NCBI RefSeq assembly: GCF_014656215.1
Contig: NZ_BNBZ01000014.1
Span: 124,001-188,000, forward strand
Source of the DNA: Streptomyces zaomyceticus
GTDB lineage: Bacteria > Actinomycetota > Actinomycetes > Streptomycetales > Streptomycetaceae
Length of the DNA stretch: 64,000 bases
Direction of reading: 5' to 3'
Below, one piece after another: positions 1 through 8,203 of the stretch (position 1 is the stretch's first letter; every line of letters starts with the position of its first letter). The notes below the pieces were generated by a model, which did not search any database, was not told the DNA's origin, and saw only the letters and a program-made list of their open reading frames with translations. Both the position numbers and the translations under genes were made by a program.

Positions 1-770
1 TCGAGGACACGCAGGGCGTGGTTCACTGTGTCGGCGACGACGACCCTGCCGTCGGGCAGCTGCGCGAGGCCCTGCGGCTCACGGAAGACGCCCTCGCCGA
101 TGCGCCGCACGACGGTCTCGCCGTCGGCGGCCAGCTCGACGAGCTGGTGCCGGGTGGTGTCCGAGACCAGGAGGTTCCCGGACGGCAGCAGGATCGCCTT
201 GCCGGGGAACCGCAGATCGGTGGCGACGGGCTCGGGCGCCACGTACGGCCCGTCGCCGCGCCGCAGCGTCCCCTTGGCCTCGTGCTCGGCCTCCAGCTCC
301 TCGACGAGCGTCCGAATGGCGTTGGCGTGCCCCTCACCGGCGTGCTGGGCGACGACGTAGCCCTCGGGGTCGATCACGACGAGCGTCGGCCACGCGCGCA
401 CGGCGTACTGCTTCCAGGTCGCGAGCTCAGGGTCGTCCAGTACGGGGTGGTGCACCTCGTACCGCTCGACGGCGTCGACGACGGCCTGGTGCTCGGCCTC
501 GTGCACGAACTTCGGCGAGTGCACACCCACGATGACGAGCGTGTCGCGGTGCTTCTCCTCCAGATCGCGCAGCTCGTCGAGAACGTGCAGGCAGTTCACA
601 CAGCAGAAGGTCCAAAAATCGAGAAGAACGACTTTGCCCCGCAGGTCGGCGAGGGTCAGTTCGTCTCCTCCCGTGTTGAGCCAGCCGCCCTTGCCGATCA
701 GCTCGGGGGCACGGACACGGGCACGGCGGGGCGCGGGCGCGGAGGTGGGCGCCGGGACGGCATCGTTCAT
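1..770 (-). CDS. NHL-repeat thioredoxin-like protein (3' end outside window)
   Basis: The gene starts with ATG at 770 and runs off the left edge, so only the N-terminal ~256 residues are seen. After a Pro/Ala/Arg-rich leader there is a thioredoxin/AhpC-TSA-type fold (about residues 25-170). Its redox motif is WTFCCVNC, with the CxxC pair at C57 and C60, typical of this family. From about residue 190 onward, phrases such as LLPSGNLLVSDTTRHQL and GLAQLPDGRVVVADTVNH repeat, matching NHL beta-propeller blades. The protein is probably cytoplasmic, since no signal peptide is seen, and may be a thiol-disulfide oxidoreductase with a C-terminal propeller. The substrate is unknown. Family assignment is confident; exact function is not. 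Confidence 0.88.
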   Translation of the reverse strand, partial: MNDAVPAPTSAPAPRRARVRAPELIGKGGWLNTGGDELTLADLRGKVVLLDFWTFCCVNCLHVLDELRDLEEKHRDTLVIVGVHSPKFVHEAEHQAVVDAVERYEVHHPVLDDPELATWKQYAVRAWPTLVVIDPEGYVVAQHAGEGHANAIRTLVEELEAEHEAKGTLRRGDGPYVAPEPVATDLRFPGKAILLPSGNLLVSDTTRHQLVELAADGETVVRRIGEGVFREPQGLAQLPDGRVVVADTVNHALRVL

Positions 771-952
771 GCTTCAAGCTTGCCATCCTGGTGTGAATGC
801 CGGATCACGCGTGTACGTCGCGAGGGGCGACCTCAGGGACGGCCTCGGAGGCGAGCTCAGGGACGAAGCGAGGAGAGACCTAGGGGGACGGTCAGGGGTC
901 TCTGGGGGGTGAAGCGGGTGAGATGTGCCGATCCGCCGGGCATCCATACCCT

Positions 953-1438
953 ATGAAATACCTCGTACGGGACAAGATCTTCGCGATCGGTGACGACTAC
1001 TGGATCGAGGACGAGCAGGGCCGCCACGCCTTCCTCGTCGACGGCAAGGCCATGCGGCTGCGCGACACCCTGGAGCTGAAGGACCCCGACGGCCAGGTCC
1101 TGATCACCCTGCGGCAGAAGATGTTCAGCCTGCGGGACACCATGACGATCGAGCGCGACGAGAGACCGCTCGCGACCATCCGCCGCAAGCGGCTCTCGCT
1201 GCTGCGCAATCACTACCGGGTGACCCTCGTCGAGGGCACGGAGCTGGACGTCAGCGGCCGGATCCTGGACCGGGAGTTCACCGTCGAGTACGAGGGCGAG
1301 CTCCTGGCCCACATCTCCCGGCAGTGGTTCCACGTCCGCGACACCTACGCGGTGAACGTGGTCCGTGAGGACGCGGACACGGCGCTGCTCGTGGCCGTGG
1401 CGGTGTGCGTGATCCGGATGGCCGAGCGGGAGGACTGA
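953..1438 (+). CDS. LURP-one-related / tubby C-terminal-like family protein
   Basis: This 161-residue protein is predicted to be an all-beta LURP-one/tubby C-terminal-like (Scramblase-like) domain. It opens with MKYLVRDKIFAIGDDYWIED and repeats the family's pattern of beta hairpins, for example KAMRLRDTLELKD and KMFSLRDTMTIE. The end is hydrophobic (TALLVAVAVCVIRMA), as in related proteins. The ATG at 953 was chosen because homologues begin with this MKYLVRxK sequence; an in-frame upstream ATG at 923 would add ten unrelated residues. The cellular role of bacterial members is not established; phospholipid binding is proposed for the fold. It is convergent with the trans-sulfuration gene downstream. 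Confidence 0.8.
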   Translation: MKYLVRDKIFAIGDDYWIEDEQGRHAFLVDGKAMRLRDTLELKDPDGQVLITLRQKMFSLRDTMTIERDERPLATIRRKRLSLLRNHYRVTLVEGTELDVSGRILDREFTVEYEGELLAHISRQWFHVRDTYAVNVVREDADTALLVAVAVCVIRMAERED

Positions 1439-1455
1439 CGGGGCCCGTCCCACCG

Positions 1456-1469
1456 CCCCGCCGGCGGGG
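1456..1469. terminator. Possible bidirectional terminator hairpin
   Basis: CCCCGCCGGCGGGG is a perfect palindrome lying in the 67-bp gap between two convergent genes. It is short and has no U-tract, so this is a weak call based mainly on position. Confidence 0.3.
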
Positions 1470-1505
1470 TCGCCGCGTCCTGCCGCCCGGCCTGCGGACA
1501 GGGCT

Positions 1506-2795
1506 CTAGGCCGCCTTCGTCAGCGCCTGTTCCAGGTCCGCCCACAGGTCCTCGACGTGCTCGATGCCGACCGAGATCCGGACCGTGCCGGGGCCGATCC
1601 CGGCCGCCGCGAGGGCCGCCGCGTCGAGCTGGTGGTGGGAGGTGGAGGCCGGGTGCATCACGAGGGTCTTCACATCGCCGAGGGAGACGCTGAGGGAGGC
1701 GAGCCGTACGGCCTCGACGAAGGTACGGCCCGCGTCCCGGCCGCCCACGAGGTCGACGGAGACCACTCCGCCGCCGCCACGGGGCAGCAGCCGCGCGGCG
1801 ATCTCCCGGTCGGGGTGGCTCGACAGGGCGGGGTGGCGCACGGCCGCGACCGCCGGGTGCGTGGAGAGCCGGGCGGCCAGGTCGGCGGCGCTCGCGCACT
1901 GGCGCTCCATGCGCAGGGACAGGGTCTGCATGCCGCGCAGGGTGAGCCAGGCGGCGAACGGGTCGGTGGACGCGCCCTGTTCGACGGAGTGGCGGCGGAT
2001 GCGGCGGTACAGCTCGTCGTCCTTGAAGACGGCGACGCCGCCGAGGACGTCCGCGTGCCCGGCGAGGTACTTGGTGGCGGAGTGGACGACGATGTCGGCG
2101 CCCTGGTCGAGGGGCCGGCAGAGGAGCGGGGAGGCGAAGGTGTTGTCGACGGCGACGGGAACGCCGGCCCCGGCGGCGACGGCGGCGAGCGCGGGCAGGT
2201 CGGAGACGCGGGTGGTCGGGTTGGCGATGGTCTCCAGGTAGAGGAGCCGGGTCTCGGGGCGCAGGGCGGCGCGCACCTCCTCCGGGTCGGTGCCGGAGAC
2301 ATAGGTGACGTCGACGCCCCAGCGGGTGGCGAGGTCGGTGAGGACCGCGTAGGTGCCGCCGTACAGACAGGTCTGGGCGATGACATGGCCGCCGCTGCCG
2401 AGCAGGCCGAGGAGGACGGCGTTCACGGCGCCCATGCCGGAGGCGAAGGAGAGTCCCGCGGTGCCGCCCTCGAGGCGGGCGACGGCGTCCTCCAGGGTGC
2501 GGACGGTGGGGTTGCCGAGGCGGCTGTAGAGGAAGGCGTCCGTGGAGGTGAAGGCGGTGGCGAGGGCGTCGGCCGAGTCGAACGCGAAGACATGGCCCTG
2601 GTGGAGGGGGACACCGAGCGGCCTGCTGCCCGTGATCTCGACATGAGGCGGGTGCACGGCAAGGGTCTCGGGCCGGACTGCGCCGAGGACGGAGGGAACG
2701 GCGGGGGCGGGGGAGGGGACGGGGGAGGAGGGGACGGAGGGGGCGGGGGCGGGGGCCGGGGAAGGAGGGGTGGCGTCGGCGGCGGCGTGGCTCAT
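1506..2795 (-). CDS. PLP-dependent trans-sulfuration enzyme (cystathionine gamma-synthase / methionine gamma-lyase family)
   Basis: This 429-residue Cys/Met-metabolism fold-type I PLP enzyme has the family landmarks in order: YSRLGNPT (~90-97, phosphate-binding Tyr/Arg), SFASGMGAV, the D217 region AVDNTFASP, the PLP lysine K242 in HSATKYLAGHADV, and the C-terminal GTVRISVGIEH. It may be a cystathionine gamma-synthase, a gamma-lyase or an O-acylhomoserine sulfhydrylase; sequence reading alone does not decide. The first ~40 residues are a Pro/Ala/Ser low-complexity stretch encoded by a G-run-rich segment (about 2695-2770 on the + strand). The true start could lie further in, near the conserved RPETLAVH. 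A MocR regulator is transcribed divergently 63 bp away, so PLP-linked regulation is likely. Confidence 0.88.
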   Translation of the reverse strand: MSHAAADATPPSPAPAPAPSVPSSPVPSPAPAVPSVLGAVRPETLAVHPPHVEITGSRPLGVPLHQGHVFAFDSADALATAFTSTDAFLYSRLGNPTVRTLEDAVARLEGGTAGLSFASGMGAVNAVLLGLLGSGGHVIAQTCLYGGTYAVLTDLATRWGVDVTYVSGTDPEEVRAALRPETRLLYLETIANPTTRVSDLPALAAVAAGAGVPVAVDNTFASPLLCRPLDQGADIVVHSATKYLAGHADVLGGVAVFKDDELYRRIRRHSVEQGASTDPFAAWLTLRGMQTLSLRMERQCASAADLAARLSTHPAVAAVRHPALSSHPDREIAARLLPRGGGGVVSVDLVGGRDAGRTFVEAVRLASLSVSLGDVKTLVMHPASTSHHQLDAAALAAAGIGPGTVRISVGIEHVEDLWADLEQALTKAA

Positions 2796-2833
2796 GAACT
2801 CAGTCTGTGGACAGGGCGTTTGCCTTCCCAGGT

Positions 2834-2870
2834 CCAATCCCGGCAGATTGGTTCGGCGATGAAGCCAATC
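2834..2870. promoter_or_regulatory. Candidate MocR operator: three CCAATC/GATTGG boxes
   Basis: The divergent gap holds CCAATC at 2834-2839, its inverse GATTGG at 2846-2851, and a second CCAATC at 2865-2870. The two direct copies are 31 bp apart, about three helical turns. MocR-type regulators usually bind paired direct or inverted repeats beside their own gene. The third box lies inside the reading frame if translation starts at 2859, but in the leader if it starts at 2886. Confidence 0.5.
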
Positions 2871-4451
2871 GATCGGTCCCCCGACATGTACGACCCCCGC
2901 GACCCCCACCCCGACGAGCTCGTCTCCCGACTCGGTCGCTGGTCCGCCGGCCGTGGCCCCCTGTATCTGCTGCTCGCGGCCCGGTTGCGCCGGCTGGTCG
3001 ACGAGGGCGCGCTGCCCCCGGGTGCGCTTCTGCCGCCGGACCGGCGGCTGGCGAAGGCGCTGGCCGTGGGGCGTACGACGGTGGTCGCCGCGTACGACAC
3101 GCTCCGCCAGGAGGGACGGCTCGTACGGCGGCAGGGCAGCGGAACCAGGGTCGCGCGGCCCGCGCTGGCGCCGGAGGCGCCCGGGGGAACGGACACGCTC
3201 CCGGGGGCGGAGACGCATCGGGGAACGGAGACGGCCCGGGTGTCGGAGACCTCGAACCCGTTGTTCCTGCACCTTCTGGAGGCGCCGGACGATGTGATCC
3301 TGCTGAGCTGCGCGGCCCCGGCGCAGCCGCCGCCCGAGCTGGCGGAGGCGTATCGCTCGCTCGTCCTGCCCGACGGGGACCTCGGCTACCACCCGGCCGG
3401 TCTGGGGGTGCTGCGGGCGGCCGTCGCGGCGCGGTACACGGCGCGCGGGGTGCCGACGGACCCGGAGCAGGTCCTGGTGACCACCGGTGCGCAGCAGGGC
3501 CTTTCGCTGCTCACCCGGCTGCTGCTGGCGCCGGGGGACGGGGTCCTGGTGGAGGCGCCCTCGTATCCGGGGGCGCTCGACCTGTTCCGGGAGGCGGCGG
3601 CCGTGCCGCTGCCGGTGGCGGTGGGGCCGGACGGTCTCGACGTGGCGGAGGCGGTGCGGGTGATGGAGCGTCATCGTCCGGCTCTGGCGTATGTGGTGGC
3701 GCGGTTCCAGAACCCCACGGGGACGGTGCTCCCGCCGCTGGCCGGGCGCCGGCTGGTGGCGGCGGCGAACGCGCTGGGGGTGCCGCTCGTCGACGACGAG
3801 GTTCTCGGCGACCTGGCGTTCGACACCGCTCCGGACTCCGCCTCCCCCCTCTCGTCCGAAGAACCCTCGTCCGAAGAAACCTCGTCCGGGGAATCCCCCT
3901 CCCTCTCCGCGTACGGCGAGGTGATCGCGGTGGGTTCGCTCAGCAAAGTCGTGTGGGGCGGGCTGCGGATCGGCTGGGTGCGCGGCCCGGTGTCCCTCGT
4001 CGCCCGCCTCGCCCGGTTGAAGGCCCTGCACGACCTGGGGTGCGACGTGCCGTCGCAGCTGGTCGCCGCCCGGCTCCTCGACGACTTCGCGGCGGTACGG
4101 GCCGCCCGGCTGCGTGCGCTGCGCGCGGGTCACGCGCATCTCCGTGCCGAGTTGGCCCGGCTGCTTCCGTCCTGGTCCTGCGCCCCGGCGACCGGTGGCC
4201 AGACGCTCTGGGTGCGGCTCCCCCACGGCGACGGTGTCTCCTTCGCCCAACTCGCCCTCCGTCACGGGGTGGCCGTCCTCCCGGGCGCGACGGCCGACGC
4301 GTTGGGCGGCAGCGTCCGCCGGCTGCGTCTGCACTTCCTGCTGCCGCCGGAGACACTCACCGAGGCGGTACGGAGACTGGCGGCGGCGTGGGCGGAGTAC
4401 ACGCCGGGGCCGGGGCCGGAGCGGTCGTCCCTGCGGGGCTTCACCGTCTGA
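2859..4451 (+). CDS. MocR/PdxR-like regulator: GntR HTH fused to aminotransferase domain
   Basis: This 530-residue chimera has an N-terminal winged helix (~25-95; RLVDEGALPPGALLPPDRRLAKALAVGRTTV is split here over two helices) followed by a type I aminotransferase domain. The latter shows VTTGAQQGLSLL, EAPSYPGAL, RFQNPTGTV, the D-containing VPLVDDEV and the PLP lysine K363 in GSLSKVVWGGLRIGW. Members act as PLP-responsive transcription factors. A Ser/Glu-rich tandem stretch (SSEEPSSEETSSGES, codons near 3850-3905) is inserted just before the PLP lysine and is an odd insertion. The start is uncertain: ATG 2859 is taken, but ATG 2886 (MYDPRD) would leave all operator-like boxes in the leader; neither has a good ribosome site. 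The divergent PLP enzyme is the likely target. Confidence 0.85.
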   Translation: MKPIDRSPDMYDPRDPHPDELVSRLGRWSAGRGPLYLLLAARLRRLVDEGALPPGALLPPDRRLAKALAVGRTTVVAAYDTLRQEGRLVRRQGSGTRVARPALAPEAPGGTDTLPGAETHRGTETARVSETSNPLFLHLLEAPDDVILLSCAAPAQPPPELAEAYRSLVLPDGDLGYHPAGLGVLRAAVAARYTARGVPTDPEQVLVTTGAQQGLSLLTRLLLAPGDGVLVEAPSYPGALDLFREAAAVPLPVAVGPDGLDVAEAVRVMERHRPALAYVVARFQNPTGTVLPPLAGRRLVAAANALGVPLVDDEVLGDLAFDTAPDSASPLSSEEPSSEETSSGESPSLSAYGEVIAVGSLSKVVWGGLRIGWVRGPVSLVARLARLKALHDLGCDVPSQLVAARLLDDFAAVRAARLRALRAGHAHLRAELARLLPSWSCAPATGGQTLWVRLPHGDGVSFAQLALRHGVAVLPGATADALGGSVRRLRLHFLLPPETLTEAVRRLAAAWAEYTPGPGPERSSLRGFTV

Positions 4452-4550
4452 TCAGGCACGCAGCATCCGGCCTTGCGTCTCGGCCGTCACCACGGAAACA
4501 TACGGTGCACCTGCAAAGTGATGATCATTCTTTCATGGGGGCGCAGCGGC

Positions 4551-4991
4551 ATGGGTTTTGACGAGGACTGGGCAGGAATACGGTCCGGCACGACGGCGGA
4601 GGCCTCCGTCGGCATGCGGTTGAACCAACTCGACGGCGGCGGCGGAGGTGGGCCGTCGGGCGGTGCGCCCCACCTCGCCACCGCACCAGCAAAGAAGAAG
4701 GCCGCGGCAAACACGATCGAGACCGAGCTGGAGCCGGACACCGCGAAGGCCGCCAAGGTCGCGGACGCCGCCACGACCGCCGCCGTCGGCGGCTTCGAGG
4801 GCTGGGCGACGGCGGCCGGTCTGAAGACCGTCGAGACCACCTGGGACAGCCAGGTGAAGGGTCTTCTCGCCCGGCTGTCGTCCGAGAAGACCGCGTTGCG
4901 CGGTACCGCGGTGGCGTTCGGTCAGCAGGAGCTCGACACCCGTGCCCGGATCGCGGGGGTCCGGCCGACCTCGTCCATCGAGCGGTACTGA
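4551..4991 (+). CDS. Small hypothetical protein, first gene of type VII-like cassette
   Basis: This is a 146-residue soluble, Ala-rich protein of unknown function. It begins MGFDEDWAGIRS, continues through a Gly-rich linker (seven Gly within DGGGGGGPSGG), and has a probable helical half containing TTWDSQVKGLLARLSSEKTAL. No signal peptide or membrane segment is seen. The start at 4551 is preceded by GGGGGCGCAGC and is preferred over in-frame starts at 4521 or further upstream. It ends 13 bp before the WXG-type gene, so the two are probably cotranscribed. Small helical proteins beside WXG effectors are often chaperones or co-secreted partners. That role is inferred from position only. Confidence 0.6.
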   Translation: MGFDEDWAGIRSGTTAEASVGMRLNQLDGGGGGGPSGGAPHLATAPAKKKAAANTIETELEPDTAKAAKVADAATTAAVGGFEGWATAAGLKTVETTWDSQVKGLLARLSSEKTALRGTAVAFGQQELDTRARIAGVRPTSSIERY

Positions 4992-5004
4992 GGGGCGGAC
5001 GGAC

Positions 5005-6462
5005 ATGCTGACGTACTCCGAGATCATGACGACCGACCTGGGCAAGCTCGCCACGACCGCCGACAAGTGGAACGAGATGGCGGGCGATCTCCACAAGGTG
5101 GAGGAGCGTTACCGGGACAGCGTGCAGTCGCTCACGACGGCGCAGAGCTGGCTGGGCGAGAGCGCGACCGCCGCCCATACCAATTTCGCCGCGACCCGCT
5201 ACGAGTACCAGGCGGCGCAGACCCAGGCGAAGGCCACCGCGACGCTGCTGCGCAACGCCCACGAGCAGTTCACCGAGCTGAAGAAGCAGTTGGACAACGC
5301 CCGCGCCGACGCCGTCAAGGCCGGGATGAAGGTGTCCGAGCAGGGCAGGGTGGCCTACGACTACGAGCGGCTGTCGCCGGGCGAGCGCAGTGCCCTGCAC
5401 CACGACCCGGACGGCGCCAAGAGCGTCCGGGAGGCCGAGACGGCCTGGGCCGAGCACCTCGACGGCTGCGTGAAGGCCTTCGACCTCGCGGACCAGGACC
5501 TGAAGAAGGACCTGGAGGCCGTGGTCAAGGACGGCTACGGCAACAAGAACGACGCGACGCTCGGCACCGGGTTCAACGGTGACGCGGGCAAGGTCGCCTC
5601 GGCCGACGACAAGGCCAAGGACGACCGGATGAACCTGGCCTGGCTGAAGATGAAGGACGACGAGACGCTCGACGACTACGTCCAGCGGCTCCAGCGCGAC
5701 GGCATCGCGAAGCTCACCGGCAACGAGAAGCTGGCCGATCTGGTCGACAAGTTCACCAAGGGCACCATCACGGCGGGCGCGTTCGCGGGCGCTCTGACCG
5801 CGGCCGGTCTGTACTCGTACAAGCTGTCCAAGGCGATCCGGCCGCCGTTCGTCCACCCGACCGCGCCCGGCACCTTCCTGTCCCGGCAGTTCAACATGCG
5901 GCTGGCCGGGGCGGCTCCCGGCAGCCTGCTCACCAAGGTGCCGCCGGGTCTGGCGACGGCGCTGACCGGCTCCGACGAGGCCGCCATGTTCGGCGGGTTC
6001 ATGCGCAACGGCGCCTTCTTCATGCCGACGGCCGCCGAGGCCAACCTCGTGAAGGTGGCGCAGAACGGTGGTCTCGCCAACGCCGCCAAGGCGGCGGGCT
6101 GGATTCGGGGCGCCGGTGTCGTCGGCGGTGTCGCGGCGACCGCGTACGGGGTGGCCAACCTCGCCACGTACAACACGGACATGATCAAGGCCGATCCGGC
6201 GAAGTTCGCCTCGGACCTGACGGGGACGGCGTTCAGTGCCTCGATGACGGCGCTGACCGTGGCCCCGAACCCGGTCACCCTCGGTCTCGCCGTCGGTACG
6301 GGTGTGGCGTACGGGGCGGCGTTGATCTGGGACAACCACGAGGCCATCGGGAAGGGTATCGAGGAGGCCGGGGACTGGATCGGTGACAAGGCGTCCGACG
6401 TGGGGTCCGGCATCGCGAGCGGGGCGAAGAAGCTGGGCAGCGCGCTGAACCCCTTCGACTGA
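5005..6462 (+). CDS. Long WXG-motif protein, putative type VII (ESX) secretion substrate
   Basis: This 485-residue protein has an N-terminal helical hairpin of ~100 residues carrying AQSWLGESA, so a W49-x-G51 turn sits where WXG100/LXG proteins have theirs. A charged helical middle (to ~250) follows. The C-terminal half contains Gly/Ala-rich hydrophobic stretches (about 255-280, 370-400 and 415-445), ending in SGIASGAKKLGSALNPFD. It is much longer than the 100-residue WXG100 proteins, so it resembles an LXG-type effector or pore-like substrate, yet no known toxin domain is recognised. The ATG at 5005 follows GGGGCGGACGGAC. Type VII export is inferred from the WXG turn plus the EspG-like gene two genes on. 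No EccC or EccD is in the window. Confidence 0.62.
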   Translation: MLTYSEIMTTDLGKLATTADKWNEMAGDLHKVEERYRDSVQSLTTAQSWLGESATAAHTNFAATRYEYQAAQTQAKATATLLRNAHEQFTELKKQLDNARADAVKAGMKVSEQGRVAYDYERLSPGERSALHHDPDGAKSVREAETAWAEHLDGCVKAFDLADQDLKKDLEAVVKDGYGNKNDATLGTGFNGDAGKVASADDKAKDDRMNLAWLKMKDDETLDDYVQRLQRDGIAKLTGNEKLADLVDKFTKGTITAGAFAGALTAAGLYSYKLSKAIRPPFVHPTAPGTFLSRQFNMRLAGAAPGSLLTKVPPGLATALTGSDEAAMFGGFMRNGAFFMPTAAEANLVKVAQNGGLANAAKAAGWIRGAGVVGGVAATAYGVANLATYNTDMIKADPAKFASDLTGTAFSASMTALTVAPNPVTLGLAVGTGVAYGAALIWDNHEAIGKGIEEAGDWIGDKASDVGSGIASGAKKLGSALNPFD

Positions 6463-6509
6463 GTCCGCCCGCCGAGTCCGTCCCTCCTGTCACCGAAAAG
6501 GATCCGTCC

Positions 6510-7118
6510 ATGCACACCCAGGTCAGCCCGTTCGAACTCCATGCGTGGAAGGAGGGGAACCGGCACGACTACAGCGCGGGCTGGAAGGGGGTCTCGCCGG
6601 AGTTCGGCGAGATCCTGCTGACCTGCCCGCTCCCCCGCACCAGCCCCGAGTCGCTCGTCTCGGAGGTGCGCGGCGGGCGTCTTCCCGTCGCCTCCTTCGA
6701 GACGCGGGGGATGCATGCCGAGGGGCTGAAGCTGCCGACCCTGAACCGGTCGACGCTGCGGGTCGGCGACCGCGTGGTGTACGTGGAGCGGAACCGTTTC
6801 GGTGCCACTCTCGAGCAGCGCGCGCTGACGATGCGGTACGCGGGCGACCGCTACCGGCTCGCGGCCCTCGACAAGAACGGCTATGTCCTGACCCGCGAGC
6901 CCGACGACGAGGACCCCGGGGTCGAGATCACCGTGCGGGAGTCGGGGCGGGGCAGGAACCGCAGGCTCGGTGTGCGGGTCGGCGGGCGCGCCGAGGGCGG
7001 GGACCTGGCGCTGGCGCTGATCTTCGCGGGGGTCGACCGTTCCGTGCTGACGCGGGTCGGCGCGGTGAAGGCGGGCATCTCCCGCGTGACCCATTTCTGG
7101 ACCGAGTCCCAGTACTGA
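6510..7118 (+). CDS. Hypothetical protein of WXG/EspG-like cassette
   Basis: This 202-residue protein of unknown function is predicted to be mostly beta strands. It has charged turns such as YVERNRFGATLEQRALTMRY and DDEDPGVEITVRESGRGRNR. No signal peptide, membrane segment or catalytic motif is evident. A good ribosome site (GAAAAGGA) lies 7 nt before the ATG at 6510. It lies 47 bp after the WXG-type gene and 54 bp before the EspG-like gene, on the same strand, so a shared transcript is likely. An immunity-like or chaperone role for the neighbouring WXG protein is possible but only inferred from gene order. Confidence 0.6.
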   Translation: MHTQVSPFELHAWKEGNRHDYSAGWKGVSPEFGEILLTCPLPRTSPESLVSEVRGGRLPVASFETRGMHAEGLKLPTLNRSTLRVGDRVVYVERNRFGATLEQRALTMRYAGDRYRLAALDKNGYVLTREPDDEDPGVEITVRESGRGRNRRLGVRVGGRAEGGDLALALIFAGVDRSVLTRVGAVKAGISRVTHFWTESQY

Positions 7119-7172
7119 CGGCCGGGCCGCCGACCGTTCCACCCACCATCCGTCTACCCGAGTGAGCGACAC

Positions 7173-8015
7173 ATGCCTTCCTTCGACGTGACCCGATCCC
7201 GTTTCCGGCTGGCCGACGACGAGGTCTTCGTCCTCGCCCAGCTGGCGACCGGGCAGCCGGTCCCGGAGTCCATGGCGCCCGCCGAGGCGCGGCTGCGGGA
7301 CTGCGGGCTGATGAACGGGGCCGGGGAGCTGTCCACGCTCCTGCTGCCCCTGATGCGGACCCTCGTGCAGCCGTCCGTGATCGTCTCCCTGGAGGCGGGC
7401 GGCCGGCAGGGCACGCTGCACCACGGTCTGCTGATCGGCGACGACCACGTCGTCTGCCACGAGACCTGGCCGGGCCAGGAGGAGGCGGAGTACCGCCTCG
7501 TGGAGCCCCGGACGCTGGTGTGGACGCTGGCCGATCTGGTCGGGCTGCGCCGGTCCGGTGTCCCGGATGCCGGGGAGCGGGTCGTCGAGACGACGGTGGG
7601 TGTCCTGGAGGCGGGGCTCGCGGCCCTGGAGAAGGCCGCGTCGACGCCCGGCGCGGACGACCGGACGCTGGTCGTCGAGGCGCTGCGGGCGGCGGGCACG
7701 GCGGACGACACCGCCGCGCTGCTCGGGGAGCTGATCGTGGAGGTGCGCTCCAACTGGCGCATGACGGCGGCCTGGCAGGGCCGTCAGGAGGGGGTGCGGG
7801 GTGTGGCGGCCCGTGCGGTCGCCGCCTGGGACTGCGGCCCGCTCGGCTATTGGCTGCGGGAGCTGCCGGCCGAGCCGCTTGCGGAGGGCGGGGCGTCGGC
7901 GGACAGCCCGTTCCGGCTGCGCCGCGTCGCTCCGAAGCGGATCTGGGAGGAGCTGACGGGCCTGCTCCCGGACGCGTCGGAGCTCGTACGGGAGCAGGCC
8001 CCGCCGGAGGCGTGA
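7173..8015 (+). CDS. EspG-like ESX secretion-associated protein
   Basis: This 280-residue protein resembles the EspG/ESX-secretion-associated family in length and layout. An N-terminal segment begins DEVFVLAQLATGQPVPESM, and a central region has Pro- and Val-rich strands (TLVQPSVIVSLEAGGRQG, HHGLLIGDDHVVCHETW, YRLVEPRTLVWTLADLVGL). In mycobacteria EspG is a cytosolic chaperone for PE/PPE substrates of ESX systems. Here it may serve the upstream WXG protein. The C-terminal part contains NWRMTAAWQGRQEGV and GYWLRELP. The similarity is by pattern only and moderate. It ends the four-gene cassette, and a GC-rich repeat follows. Confidence 0.5.
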   Translation: MPSFDVTRSRFRLADDEVFVLAQLATGQPVPESMAPAEARLRDCGLMNGAGELSTLLLPLMRTLVQPSVIVSLEAGGRQGTLHHGLLIGDDHVVCHETWPGQEEAEYRLVEPRTLVWTLADLVGLRRSGVPDAGERVVETTVGVLEAGLAALEKAASTPGADDRTLVVEALRAAGTADDTAALLGELIVEVRSNWRMTAAWQGRQEGVRGVAARAVAAWDCGPLGYWLRELPAEPLAEGGASADSPFRLRRVAPKRIWEELTGLLPDASELVREQAPPEA

Positions 8016-8203
8016 TCGGGGGCCCGGCGGGGGCGGGGCGGAAAACCGCCCCCGGGCCCGGGAGCCCGGCGGGGGGCGGAGCCGCTCGGCCCTGCCCGGC
8101 TGATCGGACCCGGCGGGGCCGGTCGGACCCGGAAGGCCCGGAAGGCGGAAGCCCGGAAGCCCGGAAGCCCGGGAGCCCGGGAGCCCGGCGGGGCCGGTGT
8201 CGC
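8016..8203. repeat. GC-rich tandem repeat in convergent gap
   Basis: The gap between the EspG-like gene and the convergent nitrilase gene is almost pure G/C. It contains a degenerate 8-9-bp tandem repeat of the type GAAGCCCGG / GAGCCCGG (clearest about 8130-8190). Its runs can fold on either strand. It could act as a bidirectional transcription end; no gene is seen in it. Confidence 0.7.

Noticed and set aside
1557..2800. Extension of the MocR reading frame upstream across the trans-sulfuration gene
   Set aside because: The frame stays open by base composition only; the HTH domain begins after 2859 and the region is coding on the other strand.
7173..8015. Complete ESX/type VII secretion locus
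   Set aside because: No EccB, EccC, EccD, EccE or MycP was found; only a WXG-type protein and an EspG-like protein are present.
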